A stretch of 64,000 nt of DNA from Stentor coeruleus (taxonomy: Eukaryota; Ciliophora; Heterotrichea; Heterotrichida; Stentoridae). Positions 51,018 to 62,691 of this stretch are shown here, piece after piece; position 1 is the first letter of the stretch; every line of letters starts with the position of its first letter. The DNA is taken from assembly GCA_001970955.1 (NCBI GenBank), contig MPUH01000002.1:169044-233043 (forward strand). The letters run 5' to 3'. Both the position numbers and the translations under genes were made by a program. Below the pieces are notes generated by a model. The model ran no database searches. It was not told the DNA's origin and was given only the letters and a program-made list of their open reading frames with translations.

Positions 51018-52118
51018 ATGGGCTGTTGTTCAAGTAAATATAATGCTCAAGCTAAAGGTCTTGATGTACTTGGAATTACTGAAGCTATTGATAAGAATAG
51101 ATTGGGTTATTTGACTAAGTTGAAAAAGAGATTTTTTAGAGACCCTAAGAATCAGGGTCTTGTTGACGAAAATTTTATTAGTATTGGAGATATGAATATA
51201 AGTTTATTGGGTTATGCTTTGTTAAATGATAGGTTTAAAGCTTTTAAGCATCTTCATTGTGAGATTGGGGCAAGTTTAAATGCTCTTGATGCATTGTTGG
51301 AAAAACATAACACGTCTATTATTGAATTTATATGCACTAAGGGGTTGGTACAGTTTTTGCATTATTACTTGCCGATATATGAAAGAAATCAACTTGAAAA
51401 AAAAAATAAAGAACCGAATTGTGTGGCAACTTTTGAATTCAATCAAACTTTTGCGTTAGATGGGAAAATGGGTAGGATTTTAACTCCTATGCAATTAGCA
51501 GTTGAAAAGGATCATATAAATATTGTGAATTTTATACTAGAATATTATGATAAAAAAGAAAATATACCAAATGAGTTTAATGTTAACTATCAAGATGAAA
51601 TTGCTGGTCAGAATTGTGCAATGATCGCTTGTAGGAAAGGAAGTTTTACAATGGTAAAATATTTGTTTGAACATTGTAAAGCTGATTTTCATTCAGTAAA
51701 TTTAAGAAATGAGAATGTTTTGGTAATAACAGCTGCAGCCAGTAAGTTAAATAAAAAAAAAGACCATTTTAAAGTTTTTGCCTATCTAATCGAAACTGTC
51801 AAAGTTGACTTCTATTCAGTTTATGAAGATATCATGCTTTTACTTGAAGATGAGATGATAATTCATTATTTCCAAACAATACTAGAACACTACGGGATAA
51901 AAGAATCCAAATCTTTCATCGAAGGCAAGTTCAAAATCAATAACTTAATCCCACAAAGTTTTATTCAAACAAACGACATAAGTTCAAATGATATCCAATT
52001 TTCTAATATTATTATTGATGATGAGAATAAACAAAGTGTATTAAGCGATATCAAATCTGATGAGAGAATGACTGTATTTTTCGCAAGTGTCCTAAGCTAT
52101 TTTGATAGGAGTAATTAA
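51018..52118 (+). CDS. N-acylated ankyrin-repeat protein
   Basis: The protein is 366 aa. The N-terminus 'MGCCSSKYN' fits N-myristoylation at Gly2 with palmitoylation of Cys3/Cys4, so it is expected on membranes. Ankyrin repeats occur at about 55-85, 155-185 ('TPMQLAVEKDHINIVNFILE'), 195-225 ('NCAMIACRKGSFTMVKYLFE') and 230-260. The C-terminal third is mixed and acidic. The start ATG lies 16 nt after the previous stop, leaving almost no space for a promoter or 3' end. Single exon, TAA stop. Confidence 0.82.
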   Translation: MGCCSSKYNAQAKGLDVLGITEAIDKNRLGYLTKLKKRFFRDPKNQGLVDENFISIGDMNISLLGYALLNDRFKAFKHLHCEIGASLNALDALLEKHNTSIIEFICTKGLVQFLHYYLPIYERNQLEKKNKEPNCVATFEFNQTFALDGKMGRILTPMQLAVEKDHINIVNFILEYYDKKENIPNEFNVNYQDEIAGQNCAMIACRKGSFTMVKYLFEHCKADFHSVNLRNENVLVITAAASKLNKKKDHFKVFAYLIETVKVDFYSVYEDIMLLLEDEMIIHYFQTILEHYGIKESKSFIEGKFKINNLIPQSFIQTNDISSNDIQFSNIIIDDENKQSVLSDIKSDERMTVFFASVLSYFDRSN

Positions 52119-52162
52119 ATTTTTTTTTATATATTTAGCTTAAGAATGACAAATTTTATGAG

Positions 52163-52666
52163 TTATTTAATTTTTTTTAAGGTTTTTACAAAAGCTTGTA
52201 GGCTTGCTTTGGTTTTGGGTATTGGTTTTTTTTTGGGTTTTTTGATTATTTTAGATGAAGGCACTGTAGGAATTGGCATACTTGTATGTTCTCTGCTGTT
52301 ATTAGAAATATTCTCTTGTTCTTCTTCTGATGAAAAATCAGGGTCGTATATATCATGAACGATATCTTCAAACTCAATTTTAGGTTTTTCTTTTCTTATA
52401 ATCGACCTTTCAATGTCGTGATAAGTCTGTTCGATTTCCAGCATTTCTCTAGTTTTTAAATAACTCAAGTGCTTAACTTTAGCTTTTGGCACAATTTCAG
52501 CTGTGATAATCGGAGTGAGTTCTAAAGATGACAAAGGCTGGAACTGAGCTATAAATGGTTTAAACTGATAGTCTGAGTATTTTTTCAATGTGTCATTTGA
52601 TATTTTCTTCATTACTAGTTTTTCCTCACAGCACAGCAGGCAGTCGAAAATCGGCTTAATTGACAT
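52163..52666 (-). CDS. hypothetical protein, 167 aa
   Basis: This is an intact minus-strand frame convergent with the ankyrin gene (45 nt between stops). It starts with 'MSIKPIFDCLLCCEEKLVMK' (two Cys in CxxC spacing), is helical and acidic in the middle, and ends with a Lys/Pro-rich basic tail ('KIIKKPKKKPIPKTK'). A plus-strand frame over the same DNA is its shadow. No family is recognised. Confidence 0.6.
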   Translation of the reverse strand: MSIKPIFDCLLCCEEKLVMKKISNDTLKKYSDYQFKPFIAQFQPLSSLELTPIITAEIVPKAKVKHLSYLKTREMLEIEQTYHDIERSIIRKEKPKIEFEDIVHDIYDPDFSSEEEQENISNNSREHTSMPIPTVPSSKIIKKPKKKPIPKTKASLQAFVKTLKKIK

Positions 52667-52735
52667 TTAAATACCTGGGTTTAGATAAATGGAAAATGGT
52701 CAGAAAAAAGTCCTAAATTAATATTCACATGAAGA

Positions 52736-54290
52736 CTATAAACAGTTAATAATAAGGTTTTTCTTTTTATAGGACTTTTGAAACCTAAGATGAACATCAA
52801 CTGGAGCTAAAATATTATTCTTTAACCAAGGGTGGGACAAAGCAGCCTCTGGGGTGATTCTTTTATAAGGGTCCCAATTCAAGCATTTGTCAACCAAATC
52901 AGCCAAAACGAAATCATTACCAACGAGCTCCACCAAAGGGACAAACTTTTCATTTTTACTCCGTTCAGCTTCATGTTTCATAGTTTCTGGGTCTCCAAAA
53001 AACTTCTGTTTTTTCACAGCAGAAGTCAATAAATGATCAGGTACAGGTCCTTTCCTCATAACAATTTTATATAAAAGTTCTTGTTCAGTATCAGCTAAAA
53101 ACAAAGGTCGACCTATAACTAATTCAGCTAAAACACAACCAAAAGACCACATATCAATACTACAATCATAAGCTAAACCAAGAACTATCTCTGGAGCTCT
53201 ATAAAATCTTGACTGAATATATGTAAAAAGTTTCTCACTAGCCTGACAACTAGAACCAAAATCAATTAGTTTTATAGTATTACGCCCAGGGTCTGTAAAA
53301 AGTATATTTTCAGGTTTGACATCACAATGTATAACTTTCATTTTCCTTAAATATTTTAAAGCAATTAAAAGTTGTATTGCGATATTTTTAACAATCACAA
53401 GAGGTAGACTTGAAAAGTTATTAGCTTTAAGGATTTCATATAAATTCATATCTAAAAGCTCAGTAACTATACAGATATGATTACGGAATAAAAAACATTC
53501 TTTAAGTTTCATTATAGAATTCATATCGTTTTTGTCGTTTTCTGTTAGAAGTTTGAGGATTTTTATTTCTGTATGAGCTTGTGAGTTAAACCTTTTAGTA
53601 TTTTTTATGATTTTTATTGCCACATTTGTGTTATCTTTGTGATCATAACTTTCATAAACTTGACCATATGTCCCTTTTCCTAGATTTCTTATAACTTGGA
53701 ACCTATAAGCGATATGATCATTTTTATCGCAAAGGTAGTTCCCCCGATCATCATCAAATCTAAACAGATTTAAAGACCTTCTGCAATTTTCATTGTTTTT
53801 CCCCCAATAGTAAATGTATTGATAGTCTAAAACTTCAGCTGCTTCATGTTTTGATAGAAATGCTTTGTAAAGTTCGAGGAAGGTTTGGGTTTTGTAAGGA
53901 AATGAGTCAGGTTCAGTTTCATTAANGTTTTGATAGAAATGCTTTGTAAAGTTCGAGGAAGGTTTGGGTTTTGTAAGGAAATGAGTCAGGCTCGGTTTCA
54001 TTAGCTTTAATTTCATTCTGAGGATGTTTATTTGCAAAAATTGGTGTGCTGATTTGCGATTTTGAAGTCTTGGGGGTGAATTGGTTTAAGTGTTTTACTG
54101 TGTATGGGGAATTATTTATTGTCTGAGAGTCATTTAAAGCTGAAGACTCATTGACACGGCCAAGTTTCATGATTTTGCAAGGGACTTTTCTCCTGACAAT
54201 TTTGCAGTTTGCAAGGAAGTCGCTGGTTGTAGGTCTCTTAAACGTGTTAGGCCTCAAAAATTTTATTTCATCAATTTTTGATCTTATCAT
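52736..54290 (-). CDS. DYRK-family protein kinase, crossed by an assembly join
   Basis: The N-terminal exon-free part (from 54290) is disordered and Thr/Pro-rich. The DYRK-homology box ('LFRFDDDRGNYLCDKNDHIA') precedes the kinase. The catalytic domain has 'LGKGTYGQVYES', 'AIKIIKN', 'HCDVKPENIL', 'DFGSSC' and the activation loop 'FTYIQSRFYRAPEIVLG', where Tyr-x-Gln-Ser-Arg-Phe-Tyr is the DYRK/CLK autophosphorylation site. The end is 'RITPEAALSHPWL'. DYRKs phosphorylate Ser/Thr after autophosphorylating on Tyr. N 53926 separates two copies of about 70 nt with three base differences, which splits the frame; the intact protein is about 490 residues. TAG stop. Confidence 0.92.
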
Positions 54291-55237
54291 AATATTATAA
54301 TATAATCTAAAGCTTTTGAAAAATCTACTTTTGTTAGAGTTTTTTTATATGTAATAGACAAAATATTTTATTGATTATAGAATTTCATATAGTTTTCATG
54401 GATTATCATGAATTTATAGTTAATTTATATATAGAAATTTGATTTTAGTCGATTTAAACCTACTGAATAAACTTTGAAACTATTGAAAATTATGAGTTTT
54501 TATATGGAAAGTTGATATGCATTTTTAAGGCAATTACTCCTGGCATAAATTATAATATGGTAAAATTAGTGATAGTTAGGGTAAATAGGTATAATAATGA
54601 AACATTTTTGTTGTTGTTTTAGAGTAAGGTATAAATGAAAATTTAGAAGAATTTGATACTAATAATATAATTTTCTACAAATAATATCATATATATCTTA
54701 TAATTACTAAAAACTAATCATATTTAAATATCATTATCTTAAATCAGTAAAAGCACCTTAATAAATATCAAACCTTTAAGCAGCATCACAATATGATTTT
54801 TTAATAAAATACAAAATTTACATTTTTATTCAGTTTTTAAACTACAGATTTATAGTAAATAATGCCAACTTTGACTTTTTTATAGCCTGCTTTAAATTCA
54901 TTCTAATTTATCTAAGTAAAATATTTCCAGTTTCACTCTCTTTAATAAACTTAAAGCTCAAAATATTTAATTTTATATACTAACAATAATTTCTAAGGTT
55001 CATAATAAATATACAAATCTATATATTAAACGCATAAATAAAATATTAGCCTGATTTCANTACAAATCTATATATTAAACGCATAAATAAAATATTAGCC
55101 TGATTTCATTTTTCTATAGTTCCAAAGAAATAAAATTTTTATTCATAAAAGAGTTATTTATATATAATTCATATATATATGCTTTCATAGTAGGAATCTT
55201 CTATTTTTCCCTAGATATTATTTAATTCTAAACCTAT
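54291..55237. other. A/T-rich intergenic with an assembly join at N 55060
   Basis: About 50 nt are duplicated around the N. 54300-54620 is mildly G-rich. No gene is seen. Confidence 0.6.
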
Positions 55238-55798
55238 TTATCTGCATTTCTCTTTGCTGTCAACTGTTTTAAAAACACTTGATAGCATAAAAGTTGTGCA
55301 GCAAAATATAAGAGTTGCTAGTCCAAATTGAATATAAAACCAAAAAATCACAATCTTGCTCATAAGATGCCCATAATACCAATTTGCCTTACAGTTGTTT
55401 TCTTCTGAATGAATCAAGATAAATCCTATTATATACCAAACAATTTGGATTGTAAGTAAAAGGATATTAACTCTTTTTGATACATAATAAATATCAGGAA
55501 TACGATAAAAGCTATTCAATAAGCTGAAGATAATATATGCTATAAAAGTCATACTAAGAACTTTAAACCAGGTTCTTTAAGGAATATCACATTTTCCATC
55601 AGAATTAAGGACGAGGATAATTCCTATCAGAAATGGAAAATTCGTCACTGCAAAAAAATTAAGACACTTTTCATGCTCGCTAGGTTTATATTTTTGCAGG
55701 TGTACTGATTTAGATTCTATTTTTTTTATTTCTTCGCTATAGAGTTCATCAAATTTTTTGTCGCTGTAGAGCTCATCGAATTTCTTTTCGCTTGCCAT
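55238..55798 (-). pseudogene. tetraspan membrane protein copy with one in-frame stop
   Basis: It is a paralogue of the intact gene at 58663. The N-terminus has an octapeptide repeated twice ('KKFDELYS'), followed by four hydrophobic segments. The family core 'LNSDGKCDIP', then 'RTWF', and 'HSEENNCKANWYYGHLMSKI' is present. A single TAA at 55577-55579 interrupts the frame directly before RTW. The paralogue at 62692 has a Leu codon (TTA) there, so one transversion would explain it. The rest of the 187-codon frame is open. It is a recent pseudogene or a gene with readthrough. Family function is unknown. Confidence 0.65.
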
Positions 55799-56463
55799 TT
55801 ATATCAGATTTATTTATGATATGACTTTAGGTAAAAATATGAATTAATGATCTTAGAGATAATATAAAATAGAATTTTTTCAATTGAATAAAGGCTTGAG
55901 ATCAAAAAATCATAGGAAATTGAAATGCTAATAAAGCTTTTTACTAAATAATCATAAAAATGTGATAGGGTGATAATTTTTTTTTTTCGATTTTGGGTCA
56001 GGTTTTTTAAACTAAGTTTGAAATTTAAGCATTAAGAATTTATATAGTAAAAAGCTATTGAGGTGTTAAGCAGCATTCACTTTGAAATATACTTAATTTA
56101 TTAATCTTAAAATTCTTTATATGTTAAAAAGTATTTGGTAATTAATTAGTTAGTCCATTTGTGTTTAAGAATCCAAATTAGTTAATTTTAGGTTAGTATA
56201 AAACAAAATACAATTTATTATAAAAATAAAATCTTAATACTGGGATCTTTTCACTAACCATATTAAAACTTCCTATCTTCCCTAACCACAATTCACAATA
56301 TATCCCAACGATAACTCATAATAAATCCCCAACTCCAACCCTAATAAATCTAATAACCCCCAATATTTTTTCCTGACCTTTTCTTCTTTACCAAAATCTC
56401 CAATATCTTCAATTCATTTTCAATATAAAACCATATTTCATGAATTTGTATATTCAAATTAAA
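55799..56463. other. intergenic, A/T-rich with C-rich right part
   Basis: 55800-56060 is G-rich on the plus strand and 56250-56463 is C-rich, consistent with flanks of the two minus-strand genes. No gene is seen. Confidence 0.55.
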
Positions 56464-56892
56464 TTATATAAACTTACTTAAAAAATCATGATATTTATTA
56501 TAGCTTTCTTCATTTATCATAAGCCTATAATCAATCATAACTAAAAAATTTTCTTCAAGTCTATTCATATCTTGTTGGCTAATCCCTGAAACTTTTGCAT
56601 AGTACGAATTTTTATATGAAAAATCATCATACATTTTTACAGCAGCAACTCCTGCAATAAACAATATTTGAATAAGATTGCAACTATTTACTATGAACTT
56701 ATGACGTGAAATAAGTCTTTCAAAGTAAATTGCCATTATAACAAAACATTCATCGGATTGATTCATAATATCGTGTAAGGTACATAGGAAGGAATATAGA
56801 TCTTTGGTATTTAAACTGGACTTGTAGTTTGTTATTATGCCAAGTTCTATGTATTGACAAAGAATATGGCAGAAACTTTTGACTAGTGACAT
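56464..56892 (-). CDS. PHO80-type cyclin, 142 aa
   Basis: The single cyclin domain has the PHO80/CycU signature: 'IMAIYFERLISRHKFIVNSC', then 'LFIAGVAAVKMYDDFSYKNS' and 'VSGISQQDMNRLEENFLVMI'. Length matches small P/U-type cyclins. PHO80-like cyclins partner with PHO85/CDK5-type kinases and are often linked to nutrient control or morphogenesis; which kinase it uses is not visible. Single exon, TAA stop, start in TATAAATG context on the minus strand. Confidence 0.9.
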   Translation of the reverse strand: MSLVKSFCHILCQYIELGIITNYKSSLNTKDLYSFLCTLHDIMNQSDECFVIMAIYFERLISRHKFIVNSCNLIQILFIAGVAAVKMYDDFSYKNSYYAKVSGISQQDMNRLEENFLVMIDYRLMINEESYNKYHDFLSKFI

Positions 56893-57949
56893 TTATAATA
56901 ATTAATGGTCAGTGTTGGGAATAAGAATTTTGACTAGGAGAAGAAATGATGAAGTGTCAGGGGGTTTTGAGGGTTTATAGGATTTTATAGGAAAGTAGAG
57001 GTTTTAGGTAACTTTTGTGTTGATAATGGGTATGGGATAGGAATTTTATAATAATTTGGTACAGTTAAAGAGTTTAAGTGAAAAGAGCATTAAGAATATA
57101 AATTATTTTATATAAGGAAGATATTGCTGTTATATAATAGATGTAGAAAAATTAAGAGTTTATTGAAAATTATAGAGTTTGAGATGGAAATAATGATATA
57201 GAAGTAGTTTTTTTATTGATTACTTTAAAATGATATATTGCTAACTTCATGAAACGTTCTTAAAATGTTAAGCATAAAAAAAAAATTAAGGTCGGAAATA
57301 ACAATTATTGATTGAGGAAATTTATCTTTTATATAATCTATACTTAGAAAGAATAAATAATTGGTAAGTAAGCATATGATTATTTAATATAATCTTATAT
57401 CGAACAATAATTAGTTTAAAATACTTAGAATTTATATTTTTGGATAACTTATAAGTTTTATTTGTAATGTATCCAATCTTTAGTATAAATTGATTTATAT
57501 GCATTTAAAACATTGATAACTCATATTCGCTTTTAAATAATTATAATCAAATTATTCGACTTATTTTTTTTTCAACTAGATACTAATACTATAATATATA
57601 AGCCAACACACTTTTTTAATCTAATTTTCAATCAGAATTCGTATTAATATGAATTAGTATCTTTACCTTCCCTTTAATATTATGAGAATTATTTCAAAAA
57701 TAAAAAAATCCTCTTCCTTACTCGTCTAGCATTTTTAATAAAATTCTCTGGCCTTGCATATAAAATAATTCAAAAACTTTTTAATCGATTATCATAATAT
57801 TAAAATACTAATCCTATTTCCCATACTCATTCATAAAAATTTTAATTGTATTTTGCCCAAAAATCACAGCTTTGATCTACATAATCTCCATAATTCAAAT
57901 GGAAGCATAATTTTCTTTTAATAAACTAAAACTAACTAAGTTTCTTATT
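56893..57949. other. intergenic
   Basis: 56900-57200 is G-rich (5' flank of the cyclin), then A/T-rich. No gene is seen; a 60-codon frame at 57322 is low-complexity. Confidence 0.5.
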
Positions 57950-58130
57950 CTTATTCTTTGAATTGCTAAGATTTGATCTTGCAGTAAAGTATGTAGAGAA
58001 AAATCATATTTAAACAAAAAACCATAACTAAACTCATCATATATTCAGAGTTCCACTTAGTATTACATTCATTTTCATTAGATAAAAATCAATCATTAGA
58101 AAATTGTATTTATCTTCATCAATAGTTTTA
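57950..58130 (-). pseudogene. relic of the tetraspan membrane protein family
   Basis: On the minus strand a stretch near 58010-58110 can be aligned with the intact gene's 3' coding part (the plus-strand motif 'ataactaagctcatcacata' of the intact gene has a close counterpart here). It is heavily mutated, with many stops. Confidence 0.5.
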
Positions 58131-58305
58131 ACTTCAACTTTCACATCATAACCTCATGTATAAAAACTAAACAAATCCTCTTACTTATCCACAATTCCTA
58201 GTATAAACTTCCTAGTTTTACGTATAAACAAATAAAATATACTCTATTAGTCTTAATACCAACCCTAAATCTTATATCACTTTTAATCGTCAAAATATAA
58301 CCCAA

Positions 58306-59842
58306 ACCTTGTTTTTGCTTAAAAACATCATAATAATTTCAATAGTCTTCAAACAATTCTCTATCTTTATTTGTAATTCTATACTCTACCTTGATATATC
58401 ACTAAAAAACCCTTGTGATCACTTTCTAAATCTACTCAAAAAAAGCATATAACACTAAGCTAAGGTATTAGAGATGGCTAACAAGTTTTTGGAATATCTT
58501 TAGTGTAAACTCTTACTATCCTATGAAAACTGCTTAATATATCAATTCCTTATACAAAATCCTCATATAAATATCCTAACCTTCAACCTTCTACAACTTA
58601 CTCTTATCCTATAAAAAGCCTAGTTTTTTTTTTTTTGATAACCAACTTAAATACTAACTAAATTAGTTCTTGCTAGAAGCACCAAGGGCTATTCCTGCAG
58701 CACAGCAAACACAGCAGCAAATAAGAAGCACAATTCCAAGCTGGACTAAGAACCAAATGACCATAACTAAGCTCATCACATATCCGGCGTGCCAATTAGC
58801 ATCACAATTGTTATCTTCAGAGAAGAACCAGACAGTTCCAATGATATACCAAATAAGCTGGAATAAAGATAGTAAAGAAATAACTATTCCCGATGCCCCG
58901 GCTAATCCTGGACTAGGAGCAACAAGGTTCGCTATGGATATGATGAGAGTGACAATAAAGGTATAACAAAGACATTCAAGCCATGTTCTTATATGTGCAC
59001 CACATTCTCCATCTGAGTTTAGGACAATTATAATGGCAATCAAAAACGGAAGACTGCCAATACCTAAGTAGTATTGAGACTTTTCATGGGTCTTGTGCTG
59101 ATGCTTTGATTGATTGATTGCATTGTCAAGATTCATCATTGCCTTGTTCAATTCTTCAAGTTGTCTTTTTGCTTCGGCGTCAGACATTTATAACCAGACA
59201 ATAAAATGACAAAAATTTTAGATTTGTTTGAATAAGGGAGGGAAAAAAACATTATTTAGAGTTGAAAAGATATAAATTATACATTTTCTATAAGATTAAT
59301 GTATGATTATAAGTAGTTTTGCATACAATTTAAACATTGTAAGGTAGATTTGAATGAATATATAGGACTGATAAAGTACTGATAAAGTACTGATTAAAAA
59401 AATAAATCATTTTGCCTTTGTGGAGTAAGATTTGAAAGAAATATTATAATGAAGAAAGATATGATTGAGAGAGATACTTTATTTATGGATTGAGTTAATA
59501 GACTTGAGGGGTTTATAAGGTTTTTGGCATTTATGATATTGGTTGAATAATTTGTATTTTTGGTTTGGTTTATGAGTTTAATGTGAAATTTATAGTTTTG
59601 ATATTGTGGAAATTGGATTTTTAGAATTGAAGGATGATTGAGGTTTGGATGGGGTTTTTAAGGCTGGATAATTGGTATTTCCTATTTTTATGAAATTCTA
59701 GAGGAACTGTGCAGAAGGTTGATTTTCTATGTATAAAACAAAGAGTATTAAGAATATTAATCTTTCTGGATTGGTTTGGATTGTGTTTTTTTCTTTGAAT
59801 TAAAATTACACTATTGGAATCTTTATAGGTTGATTTTTTTGA
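58306..59842. repeat. segmental repeat unit 1 (contains the intact tetraspan gene)
   Basis: This unit includes 3' flank, gene and 5' flank. It is repeated at 62378-63822 and begins again near 63838. Copies share long stretches such as 'cttatcctataaaaagccta' (unit 1 near 58607, unit 2 near 62653, and with one change near 63960). Unit spacing is about 4.07 kb and then about 1.3 kb. Confidence 0.8.
58663..59187 (-). CDS. tetraspan membrane protein, intact member of a local family
   Basis: The protein is 174 aa. The N-terminus (about 1-45) is a cytosolic helix ('EAKRQLEELNKAMMNLDNAI'). Membrane segments are at about 45-62, 75-95, 100-122 and 135-165. Conserved between copies are 'IIVLNSDGECGAHIRTWLEC', 'FFSEDNNCDANW' and a Cys-rich end ('LLICCCVCCAAG') that may be palmitoylated. 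The family is not one I recognise and may be specific to heterotrichs. Decayed relatives lie at 55238, 57950 and 62692, and a further copy starts at the right edge of the window. Single exon, TAA stop, start within TATAAATG. Confidence 0.8.
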   Translation of the reverse strand: MSDAEAKRQLEELNKAMMNLDNAINQSKHQHKTHEKSQYYLGIGSLPFLIAIIIVLNSDGECGAHIRTWLECLCYTFIVTLIISIANLVAPSPGLAGASGIVISLLSLFQLIWYIIGTVWFFSEDNNCDANWHAGYVMSLVMVIWFLVQLGIVLLICCCVCCAAGIALGASSKN

Positions 59843-61530
59843 CGGTTTGATATGAGGTTGCAAGTATTATATTAAAATTTCATTAAGGGATTGTTGTATT
59901 CAAGTTGTTGAGTAATTTTATATGTAAAAAGCTCATAGTATTCTTTATGGGAATGTATATAAACTTTGGATATTTGAGATAAAGGTCAAAGACTTTGTAG
60001 TTTAGTAAACCTTTTATGCTAGAGTACCTTTTTTTAGTATAGTACTTATAGTATTCTCAACACTTGTTGGGAAATTATTTTAATAAAAAATTGTATGCAA
60101 GGGTTATTATACTTAATTTTAAATCACTAGTTTGTAAGGTGAGTGTTTAAAAATACAAAGTTGTATATAATAAATAGGATAATTATTATACTTTGATGAT
60201 GATTTCTGATTAATTTGTTTGAAAATTAATAATTATAGTATTCATACTATTATGTTGACTTCAAACCTGTGAACCCAAAATCCCAAAAAAACTTAAGAGA
60301 AATTTCAGTAGTCTCTTATCATCAGCTGAGAAAACAGTTGAATATAATAAACCAGACTGAAGAAAGTTCATAAGAAGCTAATAACAATTAGCGTTATTAC
60401 ACATACTTACTTGAATTATACATAAAGCCTTCTGAAGATTCCCTTTTCAACATCTTTTAAAAGGCATAATTATTAAATAATATAAACTCTTTATATCAAT
60501 ATATACTTCTAATTTTAACTTAAAATATAGTTTTTATATATCTTTATCTTTTTTTCAGCTTTAATACAATCTCCCATGAATCCTTCAAAAAATATTTCAT
60601 CTTTTAACTTAAAAACTCTAAGATTACTTCAATAAAAACTTATAAAGTCTAATATTTTAATGTAAAGTGTTAGATAAAAAAAGCATATAAGCCATGCTAT
60701 CGATTTTTCAATGAAAGAATTGAATTTTATTTAAACTTAAAGGGGATTATAATTTTTTTTCCCTTATCTTATAAAGTTTAAGACAAAAAAAGGTTAGGTT
60801 TTTGGTTTGGGTAAATTTTTGAAATAAAAAATTATAATAAGTTAAAGCTGAGGTTTCCATACGAGTTTCAAACAGAATAATAAAGTTTTTTCATTATAAG
60901 GCTTTTATGTTTAAACTTAGGAAATTTCTAAGTTTTAGTTAGAAGGTATAAAATATTAAAAAAAATTGATGGTTACAGGAATATGCAATGCTAGAAAAAA
61001 CCTTTGAATCTAAAGAAAAATCGCTAAAAAACTCTATGTTAGATATTTCCCACCATTTCTGTCTCACCATTATTTTTTGCGCCTTAAAAACTATAATACT
61101 TTATTTCCATCTTATAAGCAATTATCTATAACTAAAACCTAGCATCATCCTACAAATTTACCATTTAGCAGATTGTAAAACTTGAACAACCAAAAAATCT
61201 TCTACGCAATGATGATTTAACGTCAAAAAAGTTATCATTACTTTAAAACCAAAACAAAATCTACTAAAACTACCAACATTATCATAAAATGCATGCAAAC
61301 TAACTTGTTAACTTATAAAATTAATTTTTATCCAAGTCTTAACTCATCTATTCCATCACCTAACATTTTGTTACAATTCAAAAATTCCATCACCATGGGC
61401 AAAATAGTCAAAATCAACTAGTTCGAATAAAGCAAAAAAACTTTCAATATTACTTTGCTTTAAAGAGTTTCCATTAACTATTATTTCTTATCTTCATTTA
61501 GTAAAGCTGCTATGATTTCATATAACTCAA
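59188..61530. other. gene-poor 2.3-kb region
   Basis: 59190-59850 is the G-rich 5' flank of the tetraspan gene and part of the repeat unit. 59850-60240 is also G-rich. At about 60280-60420 there is a possible gene relic (a frame encoding 'LLSSAEKTVEYNKPD' with stops). 60480-61500 is A/T-rich with no gene seen. A unit 'gataaagtact' is present twice near 59370. Confidence 0.5.
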
Positions 61531-61920
61531 TTATTTGTAGGCGAAGTTTTTTTCAGAGATTGCATAAGGATCATCATATTGTAAACAGGTAGCTAGAGTT
61601 TCAGAAATTTCGTCTTCAGTTAATTGTATGGATAAATCTTCTTTAAGTTCGATTAATAGTTCATCTAATTATTCCTCATCATAATCTTTGTCAAAAATTG
61701 CTATAGTTTCTTCTCCATCTAGAATGCCTTGTAACTCATACTTAGCATTAAGAAGAACTTCAAGCTCTTCAACAGTTATTTCATCAAGGTTTTCAGCTTC
61801 TAACTATTCTTTAAAATCTTCAGCTTGGCCATAACTTTTTTCATCTTGCAAAAAAAAGTATGCAAAACTAAATACTTGTATAACTACATAAGGAAAAGTA
61901 ATCCCTCTCAATAACTTCAT
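61531..61920 (-). pseudogene. small secreted acidic protein with two in-frame stop codons
   Basis: From ATG 61920 to TAA 61531 the frame is 130 codons with no indel. A signal peptide ('MKLLRGITFPYVVIQVFSFA') leads into an acidic, helical mature part ('EITVEELEVLLNAKYELQGI', 'ELKEDLSIQLTEDEISETLA'). Two stops interrupt it: TAG at 61804-61806 (between KE and LEAEN) and TAA at 61669-61671 (between DEE and LDELL). Both positions suit Gln, so they could be CAG to TAG and CAA to TAA changes. The frame is otherwise clean. The flanks do not show the usual gene-side skew. It is a recent pseudogene, or a gene in which UAR is read as Gln. Function is unknown. Confidence 0.55.
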
Positions 61921-62691
61921 ATAATAAATCAACCTAACCATCTTAAAACCTTTAGCCTATCTTCAGATATTTCTAACCTAAAGCATATAGTATAATATCA
62001 ACTTTCTAGTCATAAACCTACTTCAACTAACCAAAATTTATTTTAACCTACCATTATATCAAAGATTTAAGGATATTTCCATTTATACACTAAGATAAAT
62101 GTTTTCTTAATAAAATGCCAATAAAACCAAGCAAGTAAGAATTAAAAAAAGCCATTATAAAGTAAAACTTGAGAAAATTTCAAAGAAAATCCTCAGAATT
62201 AACCTACAATTTGAAGTCAAACCTTCAGATTCCAACTTAAAATTATCAGAAATCCATTTACATAAAGTTATGAGTGTCCATATAAACCAAGAAAACACTC
62301 TTATAAACTATAACAAAAAAAATCAGCCATGTGCTAATCTACCAACTTTGACTATAAATCCTAAGACAAAGCAGATGAACCTTGTTTTTGCTTAAAAACA
62401 TCCTAATAATTTCAATAGCCTTCAAACAATTCTCTATCTTTATCTGTAACTCTATACTCTACCTTGTTACACCACAAAAAAATCTTTAGGATCATTTTCT
62501 AAATCTACTCAAAAAAGCATATAACTACTGAGCTAAGGTATTATAATAAATTGTAGATGTCTAACAAGGTTTTGAAATATCTGTAGTGACAAGCTCCTAC
62601 TATTTTCTAAAAAAGATTAGCATATCAATTCCTTACCTTCTACAACTTATTCTTATCCTATAAAAAGCCTAGTTTTTTTTTGATGATGAGC
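61921..62691. other. C/A-rich intergenic; right part is repeat unit 2
   Basis: No gene is seen. From about 62378 the sequence matches the 3' flank of the tetraspan gene at 58306-58660. Confidence 0.6.

Noticed and set aside
52146-52358. Plus-strand frame with hydrophobic stretches
   Set aside because: It is the complement of the Lys/Pro-rich C-terminus of the minus-strand gene at 52163-52666.
57322-57504. Minus-strand 60-codon frame
   Set aside because: A/T-rich, low-complexity Ile/Lys/Tyr/Leu composition with no supporting context.
59621-59863. Minus-strand 80-codon frame
   Set aside because: It lies in the G-rich 5' flank of the tetraspan gene; the frame is not kept in the repeat copy at 63640-63800.
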